From Planoprotostelium fungivorum (taxonomy: Eukaryota > Evosea > Variosea > Cavosteliida > Cavosteliaceae), in the NCBI GenBank assembly GCA_003024175.1, contig MDYQ01000037.1, positions 62,001 to 126,000 of the forward strand: a stretch of 64,000 nt of DNA, written 5' to 3'. Position numbers and translations under genes: made by a program. Below the pieces are notes generated by a model. That model was given only the letters and a program-made list of their open reading frames with translations, did no database searches and was not told the origin of the DNA. This document shows positions 50,296 through 61,297 of the stretch, in pieces. Positions within the stretch are counted from its first letter, which is position 1, and each line of letters begins with the position of its first letter.

Positions 50296-52009
50296 ATGGG
50301 CGCGCGGAACAGTAAGAGGGGAGCGACTGAATCCCCAACTGCACAGAAGAAGAAGTTTCAATCACCGGGCTCATACGAGTTCAAGCCCACTTATAATTTG
50401 AAGAAGAATTTAGACAGGGATATACCAGAGGAAGAATTCAAGGTGATCATCATCTCGACGTTAGACATCATGCAAAATGGCTCCACACCGAGTCTCGTTG
50501 AATCTATCATAATATTCTAGATTGTTGAATACTCTTCAGGCTATAGAATGGCACGACACAATCAATGGTGCACTCAGTTATGGAACCACAGAGGAGGCAT
50601 TTAAAGATAGTAATAAGGCAAAAAATCGATACCAAGTGGTCGTACCTTGTGAGTCCAATATTCTTTAGCTCGCTCGACTCAACCATTCCAGACGACCATT
50701 GCAGAGTCAAACTTCAATCCGCCGATACCGAAGGATCGGACTATATCAACGCGAGCTACATCAAGGTGTGTGCACCATGTCGATTGTCCTTTTATCCACC
50801 GTAATACGATACAACTACACCTGCCCGCTTCGACGTCTATACTCACCCAGCATAGGGAGAGGACAACAGTTACATCGCAGCTCAGGGTCCACTGCCCGAG
50901 ACAACTGCGGACTTTTGGAAGATGGTATGGGACGATGATGTCTCCGTCCTCCTCATGCTGACAAAGACCAACGAGAACGGCCGGGTAATTTTCGATTCCT
51001 CTCATTTCCATCATTGGATATCATCTCGTGATACATTGGATGGGCCGCCCCTGACGAACGAAACAGAAAAAGTGTCACCAGTATTATCCAGAGAAGGAAG
51101 ACGGAGACGATGGAATCGAATACGGGGACATCAAGATCGAGTTGGCATCCATGCACGAAGATTCGAAGGCGGCAGTCATCACCAGGAAATACACTCTCAC
51201 CCACAAGGTGACTTCACGTACATCGATATTCCGAACGCCATCGCATCACGATGCCATGCGACACATCGAATGGGCTGACACATGAGACAGCCCACGAGCG
51301 CTAAGAGGACAGTCGTTCACTACCAATACCTCGGCTGGCCCGACCACGGTGTGCCCGAGAACACAGCTGGCATCCGGGGTGAAGATCACATGATCATCAA
51401 AAAGATCGTCTCATATGCATGACTGAAACTCGACCAGGCCTCATCCAAAGCATCGAAGAGCAGATTGCAGAGAGTCACTCCACCGGACCCATCCTGGTTC
51501 ACTGCAGGTGAATATCCACCGTCTACACGTTTGTAGATTGAGGACATCAGTGCCGGTATCGGGAGGACGGGAACCTTTATGACCATCCACATTCACATCC
51601 AACAGCTCAGGAAACACATGCAATCATCACCCGATCAACCCTTTCAATTTGAGATCTACAACACCGTGAAGGAATTGAGGAAACAGAGGACTGGTATGGT
51701 CCAACAACCCGTGAGAAGACATTCATCCATACGAAAAGTTGGTTTCATCATCACGATCTGATGGAAGCAGGAACAATATCGTTTCTGTTACGAGGCCATA
51801 CTGGACGAGTCCAAAAAATTGGGTGAACTGTGTGGGAATCGAAACGTGGGCTGAACGAGGCAGGCTACGTCCCCCCCGATAAGAATTGGAAGGCACCCAC
51901 GACAGCGGCAGGTGAAGAGCAGGTCGCCAACACGAACACATCGAATTCACCTTCTTCGTCCGTCGCTGCACTGTCGGAGGCTGATTCCACCACTGAGAAA
52001 ACAACATAA
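50296..52009 (+). CDS. Protein tyrosine phosphatase (classical, single domain)
   Basis: About nine exons encode roughly 400 residues. NRYQVVVP-YDHCRVKL, SDYINASYIK, YIAAQGPLPETTADFW, the WPD loop LGWPDHGVPENT and the signature VHCS-AGIGRTG (split by an intron) with catalytic Cys and Arg are all intact. The start MGARNS fits an N-myristoylation signal (MGxxxS), suggesting membrane attachment. After EAILDESKKL the frame soon stops at about 51855, but a protein-like Pro/Ser-rich frame continues to 52009; a short intron or a base-call error there would explain it. I set the end to the longer form, with that caveat. Confidence 0.85.
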
Positions 52010-52043
52010 AGAGAGAGCGTCTAGATTTAGACATGAGCACGTG

Positions 52044-52859
52044 ATGATGATGGATGGCCTCTTCATCAGAGAGGGAGAGACAAAGAGGAGATGTCATGAA
52101 AGACGTCATGAAAAGAGAGGAAGTGATGTGCGATGTCAGAGCGACACGGAATCACATCGGGACCGAATCATGCTGAGGGGTTCGGCTCTGATTCTGAGCC
52201 GAAGAGAGATAGAGGACATACCTACGGTCCAGTCGAGCGACCTGAAGCCACTCCACGTCGTCGTAGAAAACATTGTATCTGGAGACAAGAAGGCTCAGCT
52301 GTCTTCGTGGTGGCTGGATCTGATCGAAACGGGAGTCGATCATTATCTCAGCAGCAATCAGACCTTCACCGACGAAGGAGGCAGACATATCGTCTACGAT
52401 ACGCACGCGGTGCCTTACAATTACATCGACCAACCACCGAAATCAATGGAGGCGATACGTCACAACCATTACATCGTCCAAAAGCTCCTGTCCTTCTCAA
52501 CATTACCCGTGACAGAGACATCATCTCCACAGCACGTGGAGTTTGATCGGTTCCTGAGAGGAACATCGAAAGAAGTCTACACGCACATCAATCACTTTGA
52601 GACGGTGTCCAATGGTGTCCTAGATCTCATTCGAGGCAATATGATTCGAGTCGACCAAGAGAAAACACAACATCTTCTGGCCGATCTGAACTATCTGTCA
52701 GAGATGAAGAGGCTAGAGGATGAGAGATTCAGTGGAGAGAAGACATCGGCGGGGCTATCACACATTGTGCCCATCAGTGGACTGATTCTATCCAAATTAC
52801 ATCGTATAGAGAATGAACTGGCGACAGTTCTGCGGCATTGGAATAGAAACATAAAATGA
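52044..52859 (+). CDS. Unknown single-exon protein
   Basis: An open frame runs to TGA at 52857. Starts are possible at 52044 (giving a basic, low-complexity N-terminus) or at 52170 (MLRGSALILSRREIEDIPTV), which I think likelier, giving about 230 residues. The body is mixed helical: LHVVVENIVSGDKKAQLSSW, VDHYLSSNQTFTDEGGRH, IRHNHYIVQKLLSFS, and a C-terminal ISGLILSKLHRIENELATVL. No cysteine clusters, signal peptide or membrane helix. I do not recognise it. It lies head-to-tail after the phosphatase and converges with LAMTOR2. Confidence 0.55.
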   Translation: MMMDGLFIREGETKRRCHERRHEKRGSDVRCQSDTESHRDRIMLRGSALILSRREIEDIPTVQSSDLKPLHVVVENIVSGDKKAQLSSWWLDLIETGVDHYLSSNQTFTDEGGRHIVYDTHAVPYNYIDQPPKSMEAIRHNHYIVQKLLSFSTLPVTETSSPQHVEFDRFLRGTSKEVYTHINHFETVSNGVLDLIRGNMIRVDQEKTQHLLADLNYLSEMKRLEDERFSGEKTSAGLSHIVPISGLILSKLHRIENELATVLRHWNRNIK

Positions 52860-52946
52860 ACGATTTTGCATGCACACCTGATGTCAATTCTCTCTCTCGA
52901 TCAGTGGAAGATGAATCATCGTGAACAGATGAACCAGTCACGTCGA

Positions 52947-53459
52947 TTAGTTTATAGAAGATAATTGTTGCAGTGGCTCATCTAAATACTGGTTCAATGA
53001 GTCCACCTGTTTGAGATCAACATCAAAGAAAGACGTATACACCATTCACCTTCGCCTTTAGAATACCAAATTGAACTGTCGAATCACCATACACACAGAC
53101 TAAAAAGTCACCAACCTTTCTGATACCTAATCTTCCCTCCTACAAAACATTAGACAAATGCAAGAACGTCTAAAGAGATCATGATGGTGTTTCACATACC
53201 TCGCACTCTATGAGAAGGCAATTCACATCTTCTGACGTCTTGTGATAGGTGGTCCATACATTCATCGCGATGGCGCCCACTAACTTCTCGTTCGTATCGG
53301 TTCCTGCGGAGGCCAATAATTCTCCCGTTGTTGTCACGATTCTAAACGGTTCGAGTTCAGATGGATGGTTTAATCTCTCACATCAACTCACATTGAGCTC
53401 TTGACTCCATTAGAAGTTGCCTGCTGTAGAATGGGCGGAAGAGCCTTGGCTCGGAGCAT
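52947..53459 (-). CDS. LAMTOR2: Ragulator subunit LAMTOR2 (roadblock/LC7 fold)
   Basis: Four exons encode about 125 residues, the family size. MLRAKALPPILQQATSNGV aligns with human MLRPKALTQVLSQANTGGV; then VTTTGELLASAG, AIAMNVWTTYHK, LLIECEEGRLGIRKVGDF, VQFGILKAK and LNQYLDEPLQQL. LAMTOR2 with LAMTOR3 forms part of Ragulator, which anchors Rag GTPases and TORC1 on lysosomes. All introns keep phase. The 5' end is 87 bases from SMN on the other strand. Confidence 0.93.
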
Positions 53460-53546
53460 GATGTTGATTCCGGCGATGTGATGTGAAGAATAATCTCGTC
53501 TTTTTCATCTGATCATCACATCACATCACCCCCATCCACAAACACG

Positions 53547-54208
53547 ATGAAGAGACAAGCACCAGATATGTCAGGAGAGGACGTATGGGACGATAGTGCA
53601 CTAGTCAAAGCATACGAGAAGGCAGTCAATCATTATCTTGTGAGAGATCGACCAAGGATATGAAGAGACGCTGACCTATGCAGGTATCACACGGAAAAGA
53701 GAGTAAATACGAAGAAGAACAGAAAACAGGAGAACCACAAGAATTAGAAGAAGGAGAGATCCCAGCAGAACAACCACCGAAACAGCCTCCACAAGTCGGT
53801 TCCATCTTCTTCATTGTCATCCTGATCCATCTGCAGACCGATCACACCGACCAGACATCCCAATATTATCCAGAGACTTACACACAAGAACAGCAATCGT
53901 ATTACTACTCCCATCCTTATGGCTATCCTCCAGCACCTCCCCTGCCACCTTTTCCAACAGTTCCCCTGATGCCTTATTGCCCCCGACATGCACCGAAACA
54001 CGTGAGTGATCCAGAGAGAAACGACCACGATGAACCACGGAGATAGAACATGACATGAGCTGGTGTTGACTCCCTCCAGAGCCACGAGAGCCCACCGGGA
54101 CCTCCAAGTGCCGATCAGCCGATGAGAGACATGCTTCAGTCGTGGTACCAAGCTGGATACGCCGCGGGTTTCTACCAAGCACAAATGGAAATGAAAGGAA
54201 AGAAATGA
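53547..54208 (+). CDS. SMN1: SMN (survival motor neuron) protein lacking a Tudor domain
   Basis: About four exons encode roughly 175 residues. The N-terminus SGEDVWDDSALVKAYEKAV is the Gemin2-binding helix. The C-terminus MLQSWYQAGYAAGFYQAQME is the YG-box oligomerisation helix with its glycine/tyrosine zipper. The middle is acidic (EEEQKTGEPQELEEGE) and then Pro/Tyr/Gln-rich, with no Tudor fold to read symmetric dimethyl-arginine on Sm proteins. Fission yeast SMN is similarly reduced. The gene acts in spliceosomal snRNP assembly. The boundary of one middle intron (about 53797-53841) is inferred. Confidence 0.85.
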
Positions 54209-54679
54209 AGACAGGTTCGTTTACAAACCATCAGCGTTGTGTCACTTCATGTGTTGGATAGAGGCCTCCATATCGTTTCATGGAAATATAGAGGTTCCAT
54301 CAGTAGATCTATTATAACCCAGGGGCAAGGGTGTTGACGCGATTGACGATGTAGTAGGGTCACCGTGGAGATGAACCGTGGGGAATCTTATCGGCTGGCC
54401 TGGGATGATGTGTGCTTCACAACCGCTTACGCTCCTCAACTCTTCTCTGGTGAATTTCTCTTTCAATCTCAGTTGGCCGGGCGACGGGCCTGGTGGGCCC
54501 TTCTGGATCGCATTTTATTGGGCCCAGGATCAGATTTCTGACATGTGGTGGGTGGCTGAGATTGATTTGTCGATTGTCGGCCCAGATCTATGGCTACTGA
54601 TGGCTATCTAACTCTCATATGAGTCTAATCATAATTTTACCATCCCAACAAGCGACAGACACTCGCAATCAACAGCACT
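54209..54679. other. Gap without a confident gene
   Basis: About 470 bases. A Trp-rich frame (54378-54611) has no ATG and no similarity, so I leave it out. GGGCCC-containing GC-rich sequence at 54480-54535 may be a promoter for the kinase gene. I see no repeat. Confidence 0.4.
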
Positions 54680-55507
54680 ATGAGGAGCTTAGACGTCAAC
54701 AACATCGCCATCAAGGAAGAGCTCGGAAAGGGAGGTTTCGGCTCCGTCTTCTTAGCCAAGCACGGCAGCTGCGACATCGTCTTAAAGAAGATGATGCGAA
54801 CACCATCTCACAGACTGGAGGGTGTAGCCAAGAGAGAGTACGACTTGAGCAGCCGACTCAAGCACCCCAACTTGGTCAGGATGCGCCACTCCTTCGACAC
54901 ACAGACCGACCACTGTCTCGTCATGGACGTTGTAGAGGGTATCGACCTCTTTCGCTTCATGGAGGCCCACGACTTTTCACCCATCGACGAGATCCTCTTC
55001 CGCAAGGCATTCAAAGGACTCTGCAAAGGTCTGGAACACAGCCACACGAAGGGTGTCGCCCACTTAGACATCAAGCCCGAGAACATCATGGTCGGCGATG
55101 GAGGTCACTTGACTCTAATCGACTTTGGACTCGCCACGGACTCCATCAACTGCAGCAGCTACAGAGGTTCTCCCGAATACGCCGCTCCTGAGGTCTGGAG
55201 GCGCACACCTTACAACCCATTCTGTGCCGACGTCTGGTCCCTCGGCGTCGTCCTCTATGTCGGCCTCACTGGCTGCTCTCCCTTCGCCGAGGACTGTGCC
55301 GCCTCTACGATGACTCAGACCCCCAAACTCGAATGGCCCATCGAGCTCGACATCAGCATGCGAGTGAAGGAGCTGGTCCAGTGGATGATGGAATATCGTC
55401 CCGAAGACCGTCCCACTGTGAAGGACATCTTGAACCACAAGTGGCTGATGAAGAAGTCACTCCTCGCAAGAATCAGTCCCAGATTGACCAGAAAGAACCA
55501 AGCCTGA
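54680..55507 (+). CDS. Intronless Ser/Thr protein kinase with an HLD catalytic loop
   Basis: A single exon of 275 residues containing a full kinase fold: LGKGGFGSVFLAKHG, IVLKKMMRTP (the Lys), HPNLVRMRHSF, GVAHLDIKPENIMV, LTLIDFGLATD, GSPEYAAPEVW, ADVWSLGVVLYV, and EDRPTVKDIL. The HRD motif reads HLD, so the Arg that contacts activation-loop phosphates is Leu, but the catalytic Asp and metal Asp remain, so activity is likely and independent of loop phosphorylation. It resembles CAMK/CHK-like kinases. The lack of introns and the C-ending codon bias set it apart from nearly all neighbours. Confidence 0.88.
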   Translation: MRSLDVNNIAIKEELGKGGFGSVFLAKHGSCDIVLKKMMRTPSHRLEGVAKREYDLSSRLKHPNLVRMRHSFDTQTDHCLVMDVVEGIDLFRFMEAHDFSPIDEILFRKAFKGLCKGLEHSHTKGVAHLDIKPENIMVGDGGHLTLIDFGLATDSINCSSYRGSPEYAAPEVWRRTPYNPFCADVWSLGVVLYVGLTGCSPFAEDCAASTMTQTPKLEWPIELDISMRVKELVQWMMEYRPEDRPTVKDILNHKWLMKKSLLARISPRLTRKNQA

Positions 55508-55728
55508 GCTTGCCGTCTGTATTTTTATTTATTGGTCTTGTACATACCACCAGCCACAAGGAGCTACTTTGAGTCGATAAAGTTTTCGAGAGAATAATTG
55601 GTTGTCTCTTTTCTTTGTGGGCTTCGTCTAACAGCTGTGCCTGATGGAAAGATTCGGCAAATGAAGACGTGATAGTGATAAGAGGTTTTCATGATGAACC
55701 CACGAGATGATCGAGAGCGTTCGATTTA

Positions 55729-56732
55729 TTATGTGTGCAATTGGTTGAAAACAATCTGTGACAATTGGTCTAGGTTGAAAGTGACCCTGCCAGAGCGATT
55801 GACGTCGTTCCACTCGAAGATACTGCGAATGGCCGCCAGTCTCGAGCAGATGGTGATGAACTGATCGAATGAGACACCGGCACCCCTGATGTTGCTTCCC
55901 ATGATGGGGAATCCGGCACAGATCTCTTGCATGGTCTGTTGGGTGACCTGAGAGGATGAATGAGCCAACGAATGAGATGGATGATGTAGAATACCTGGAA
56001 GCCAGCGCTGGAGACAGCAGACCAGATCTCTCGAGGATCGAGGTAGCCCGATCGGTCGGTGTCGGCCTGCTGGAATGCATTGGCCATGGACGTCAAGAAC
56101 TGGTACAGAGTGGCAAACTCTTGGAAATCTAAAGATGTGAGCGAGAGGTGAAGGGAGACACACACCGATGGTGCCGCTTCTGTCTTTGTCGAAGACTCTC
56201 ATGAGGATCTTTGCATTGGCCAGACCGATGGTTCTTCCACAGAAAGGCATGGAAGAGAGTTCGTTGAAAGAGATGGAGCCCGAACGATCACGATCGGCCT
56301 GTTGGAACATCTGTTGGAATTGTTGCATCTGCTGCTGGTTTATCTGAGAATAATATTGGCCTCCCTGAACCATCGACGTCAGACGAAACACGAAGCATTA
56401 GACACGCCACTCGAGACAAAATGAATGGCTCACCCATCCAAGATTGGGTGCCTGAGGTGCTTGACCGTATTGACTCTGAGGAGGGAACTGCTGCTGTTGT
56501 TGTTGCTGTTGTTGGGGATTGTATGGAGGCTGCTGACCGTAAGAAGGCTGTTGTCCGTATGGGGCTTGAGGAGGATAGGGTGCGTACTGGTTAGGTGGAG
56601 GAGGTGCTGTCTGGGAGTATGGCTGATACTGTCCACCGCCAGCGTATGGCTTAATACTGTCAGCTCACCATTTCGCTCAGATGATTGACTCACGGGCTGG
56701 TATTGTGGCTGAGATGATGGTCTTCCGTACAT
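55729..56732 (-). CDS. Penta-EF-hand protein (peflin/ALG-2-like)
   Basis: About five exons encode roughly 245 residues. The N-terminal 90 residues are Pro/Gln/Tyr/Gly-rich (PYGQQPSYGQQPPYNPQ and a run of glutamines), as in peflin and annexin-like calcium sensors. Then EF-hands: QADRDRSGSISFNEL, FDKDRSGTIG-DFQEF, QADTDRSGYLDPREIW, and weaker ones (GVSFDQFITIC, NDVNRSGRVTFNLDQL). Five hands in a PEF order suggest a dimeric calcium-dependent membrane-traffic adaptor. Introns fall within and between hands. The start at 56730-56732 is the only ATG in frame. The stop is at 55729-55731. Confidence 0.9.
56497..56520 (-). repeat. Poly-glutamine codon tract
   Basis: CTGCTGTTGTTGTTGCTG-type triplets on the plus strand encode eight or nine glutamines in the N-terminal region of the penta-EF-hand protein. 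Mixed CAA/CAG codons argue against recent slippage. Confidence 0.8.
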
Positions 56733-56904
56733 GGTGTGTGTATGAGGGTTTGCTGTTTGTGTGACGAGCTAACGTCCAGGTGAGATTTCATTGAACGATC
56801 TACAAACGCTTTCACTCATTTTCAAAGAATATTGAGACGCAAACAGAAACACCCTCGATGCCATGACACAATCAATAGACGAAGTTTTATCTTGTTTCAG
56901 TTGA

Positions 56905-59630
56905 TCAGCCTCCTCCCAGGTATCTGTGCAGTTTTCGGAGGTACAAATTGGCAGAGGATGCATTCTTCCCCACATCTTTCCTCATCCTCTGACAGACATC
57001 AGCCCAGCCTCTGTTTCTGACGTATTCTGTCTGGGTTGTCTCATCAGCGATCGTCATATTTGCCATCATCCGATCTCACCATCATTCGCAAGTCGGTGAA
57101 TGGTCCCGCGTAAGTCTCACCCTTGCCTTGTCTGACCCACCATGCTTCTGGCCTCTCCAGCAGCTGTTCTCATCAGCCATCGTGGTGTAGATCATCCCTT
57201 ACCCCCGTCTCCTGATCGATCACCCGCGTGAAATCGTAATGATGCAGCACGGCTCTGATCTGATTCGGTGGATGACTCGCATTGAAACCTGATGGCATCT
57301 CAGGCTCCATCGGCGATCTTCGTCTCACCGTTTCGGCTCTCGTCCAACAGAGACCACACGGCCTCGCTCTCTCTACCTCCCTTCAACTGAAAGACATCTG
57401 AGCCGAAGGACACATCACACGCACCTCACCAACTTGAACATCATGTTGGTCATCCATGGAGTCATTCTAGGCATGAGAGCGGCGAACCACATCTGCCAGT
57501 CCAAACGTGGCTGATGAGGTGCGACCAGAGTGGGTCTGGTGTTCACGTCTCCCGGTTTGTGTTTGAAATGTAATTCTGTCCATTCCCCCTCTTTTCCTCT
57601 CACCTGTTCGAAAGTCAAGAAGAGAAGGGAGAAAGAGAGGGAGAAGATGTCTCGTTACATGATCTTGAATACGGAGGTGAAGAGAGGAAGGGACGTACCT
57701 CTACGATGATCTCTGGTCTTTGGACAATGGACGTGATGCGATCGTGATGTCGGATGTTCTGACCGACACCAGTCATCGACCGGAACAGACCATAAGAGCT
57801 AGCCAGATGATAAGGATGGACCGTCTCGTGAGCCTGGCTCCGTCTCAGTCGATGCCACGTCATCATCTTCACCTGTAATGCCCACTTTGGAACGTACAAG
57901 TGTCGGTCTATGCTCGTAAGTGTCTTCCAAGACGCACCGAAGAGGAGGCAGCTGATGGTGAAAACCATCAACAAGTGTCCGGCTGAGATGATGAAATCAG
58001 ATGATGCATGGACTTTTTCTCACTCTGTGCGATGGCACCCGTGACGCTCTTTCCTTTCTTCACCCTCTTCCTGATTTGATTCACCTATTCAACATCAACA
58101 AGGAACGAAAGCGTACGCGTCTTCACCTCGTAGAAGAAGAGACAGAGGAGAACGAAGGACATATAATAACAGATCCATGGTAAGACGAGAGAGACGATCT
58201 CATCCACACGATCGACTGTGAGATTGAAAGAGAGATCGTGAGTGGAGAACGTGCGGTGGAGGTGTGCGATGAACTGTTCGAAGAGAGAGAAATCAGGTTG
58301 AATGGTGGGGAATGGTCTAGGGTCGATGGTGGATAGAGTGAAACAACTGTTTTGGTGTTTCAGAAGATGATCATCATGTTGATCGTGATGTTGAACACGA
58401 TCACGATGGTCATCATCGGTGACCGATGAAAAGCGTTGTGCGATTACCTTGCAGTGATCGAAGAGAGTACAGCAAGTGCGATGGGTACCGCGATGAAATT
58501 TCCGCGAGATTCCTTCCTCTTCCCTCCGAATAATCCATCGTCGAGCAGAGGTAAGGTCAAGAGAATGGTCAGCCAGTTGAAGAAATTGTAATTACCCGTC
58601 ACGATGATCAGCAACTATACAACGTCATCAATGTAAGAGATAGAGTGATGTTTCATTGTCTATTCACAGTGTGGAACGATTTCAATCTCACCTGCAACAG
58701 GATCTGAAGACCTGCCGCCAGGTATCGAACTCCACTCGGGCCAGGCAAGAGAACGAGGACAGCTGCGGGGATTTCGATGATGAAAGTGGCTGCAACTTCC
58801 ACCTTGTGTACAAACTGGGGTAACTGATGTACGAACCTGATCATCACGTCATCGTCATCATCACGCGGAATGTTTCTACGAACCATGCAGCGGCCGTGGG
58901 CAGACATTGAGTTGCAAAGTGATATTCGGTGGCTCGCAGCTCTGAGCGAGGGATGAGATTTTATTTCTTTTTATTTTGGAGGCCTCATCACCTGTCCATG
59001 TGGCGTCTCCGGACTGAATCTTGACGACTCCGGCTTGGAACATGAGACGGAAGAGGAGCCAACGTATCATCCATGAGGGTATGGTCATAGAAGCACCACG
59101 TTTTCCTGGAATGAGATTGCAATAGAGAGCCGCTAACGGCGTAACCTGTGAGCTCAACAAGTGCACGTGGAGGATGTATGATGTGATGGTCGAGGATCAC
59201 CTCTAATAGAATGATGTCCCACTGGAAGCTGAGGAATGTCTGTCCCATGTTCACAACCGTCAAATAAGCTGCTCCACAAGCAAGGAAGAAGAGTGCGTGA
59301 TGCATTCCAAAGACGATCAACAGGGAGGAGATCGCGCCTGATAAGATCGTCGTCAACATGAAGGTGTCAAAATCAAGGCCGACCGCTTTGTAAAAGTGAT
59401 GCAGTCCAGGAAGTATTCGAGCGTAATCAGGTCCCTTGTGTTGCTGAGACGTGTCAGCGACCATCACACGACGATCCTCCCACCTTCATGCTGCTGTGTA
59501 GAGCAAATGAGGGCTCTAATCCAGAACATGACAACAGTCCACCATATTGGAAGTAGATCGATAGGAATGCAACCAAATAGACGAGACCTAACCCCGACAG
59601 AAATAACTTGCGTGTTCGTGTTCCTCCCAT
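56905..59630 (-). CDS. Lipase maturation factor family membrane protein (LMF)
   Basis: About a dozen exons encode roughly 560 residues. Several hydrophobic segments (LFLSGLGLVYLVAFLSIYFQ, TTILSGAISSLLIVFGMHH, FQWDIILLE) are followed by the family hallmarks: WMIRWLLFRLMFQAGVVKI, GDATW, TEYHFATQCLPT, FPATTFIIEIPAAVLVL-like helix, NYNFFNWLTILLTLPL, YGLFRSMTGVG, LHFKHKPGDVNTRPTLVAPH, QPRLDWQMWFAAL, and a C-terminal WWVRQGK with EYVRNRGW. LMF proteins are ER membrane chaperones for lipase folding. The start is placed at the first in-frame ATG (59628-59630); the frame is open upstream without an ATG. It is divergent from the SR-factor gene with about 100 bases between. Confidence 0.88.
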
Positions 59631-59729
59631 GAAAAAAAGAAATGGACTGTGAAGGAAGCCGTTGTATATCGGACGTTCGCATCTGCGAATAGCGAACCAT
59701 TGATCTGTTGATCTCACTCCACCTTGGCA

Positions 59730-60643
59730 ATGGCTCTTTTCATCGGTAGAGTATCCGCAGATGTCCGCTCCCGCGAGCTGGAGGTGTGTTCTATCTCCAT
59801 CGATCAGCCTCTGACCTTAAAAAGGACATGTTCAAGAAGTATGGCAATATAAAGCGTTGTGATATTAAGGTAAACTATGCTTTCATTACGTTTGAGGACG
59901 AGAGAGATGCAGAGGACGCCATGAAGGAGCTGCAGCAGAAGGAAATTGGAGGATCTCGCATCGTCATCGAGTGGGCCAAGGGAGGAGCCAGAGAGGGAGG
60001 TAGCCGAGGCGGCCCCGGTGGAGACTCTAGGTGAGGGTCCTACATTTATCTCATAATCCTCTGCTCCAGCCCTATCCTCCATTCAACACCTAACGCTCTC
60101 CTTCAGATGTTACAACTGCGGAGGCAGCGGCCATTTCGCAAGAGAATGTCAAGAGCCTCGCAAGAGCACTGGTGGTGACAGAGATCGCGATAGAGGAGAC
60201 AGCAGAGACTACGGAAGGGACCGAGACTACGGCAGAGACAGAGACTCCGGACGTGGACGCGACAGTTATTCATCTCGCGATTCCTATCGCGATAGAGGAG
60301 ATAGAGATTACGGTCGTGATTCGTACCGCGATCGCGACTCTCATCGTGACAGAGATTATCGTAAGAGAAGTCCCAGTCCAAGACGTAGCAGCCGCAGCCC
60401 AGAGTCCAAGAGACAGAGGTGAAGATGAAGATCATATCACATCCCATCATGTCATGTTGACCCTCTTTAGGAGCAGAACACCTCCCCCGGCTGAACGTAG
60501 AAGCCCATCCCCCGCCCCCAGGTGAATTACAGTCAGAGAAAGAGTCGCTGAATGTGTGCAGGGAGAGAGAGAGAAGTCTCAGCCCCGAGAGAAAGAGCGA
60601 AGACGCCCCCGCCGCAGCTGCTGGATCTCCCCAGAGAGATTAA
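59730..60643 (+). CDS. SR splicing factor with RRM and CCHC zinc knuckle (SRSF7/RSZ-like)
   Basis: About five exons encode roughly 240 residues. An RRM has RNP2 ALFIGRVSAD and RNP1 VNYAFITFE, then RIVIEWAKGGAREGG and a Gly-rich hinge. A zinc knuckle CYNCGGSGHFARECQ follows. The rest is an RS/RD domain: DRDRDRGDSRDYGRD, KRSPSPRRSSRSPES, TPPPAERRSPSPAPR, SLSPERKSED. The combination RRM, CCHC, RS is that of SRSF7 (9G8) and plant RSZ factors, which select splice sites and aid mRNA export. AATAAA at 60666 follows the stop. Intron positions separate the domains. Confidence 0.93.
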
Positions 60644-60879
60644 GTCTAGGTCGTGCACCATCTCGAATAAAATCAAGAGAATCATGTTCTCGTGTCTCTA
60701 CCGATCTTCTCTTTGTCTCTCGCCCATACACTTGAAATGTCATACGTGAGAGGACATATGGAGTCGAAGCCAGAAGAAAGCAGGTGGAATGCTTGTGTTA
60801 CGCGGACCTCGAAGAGAGACATAGAGCCATCACCACCAGCAGATTGCAGAAATATGAACACCATTCAAGTGACATGATT

Positions 60880-61240
60880 GAGATTGACAAGGGGGCGCAT
60901 CCGAACGGCAGCCAAACATGGTCACGTTGAGAATCGTACTGGTCGATGGAAAGAAAGCGAATTTACCTCTCATATATACCGCCGGCCCAGATGACGATTG
61001 ATTGGGAAGAGCCAAGATCTCCTCCCAATTAGACCTCAAGGACGCGTACCGGCTCGTACGCATTGTTGATGGAGACAACTTTCAGGACCAGTGCACTCTG
61101 CGAGTACCTCATGCTTCGGTTCGCACTGCCAAACGCACCATCGACATTCCAGGATCACATCAACAACTGCTTCGCGGATATGATCACCTATATATGGTCC
61201 TGGTCTGCCTAGATGACTTAGGTACGTCAAACACTTCCCT
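60880..61240 (+). mobile_element. Broken fragment of a Ty3/gypsy-type LTR retrotransposon (reverse transcriptase part)
   Basis: A fossil stretch in the gap between the SR-factor gene and the potassium transporter resembles the central reverse transcriptase of Ty3/gypsy elements: AKISSQLDLKDAYRLVRI and, further on, a weakened YLDD-like box (VCLDDL). Only a part of pol is present. No long terminal repeats, integrase or gag were found in the window. It is broken, with at least several breaks, and looks old. Confidence 0.65.
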
Positions 61241-61297
61241 CAGAGCCCTCACTGACAAACTCAAAGGAAGTTCATTCGATATGAGCCCACATTCCTT

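Noticed and set aside
54378-54611. Trp-rich ORF before the intronless kinase
   Set aside because: No ATG, no similarity, and it lies in a GC-rich promoter-like stretch.
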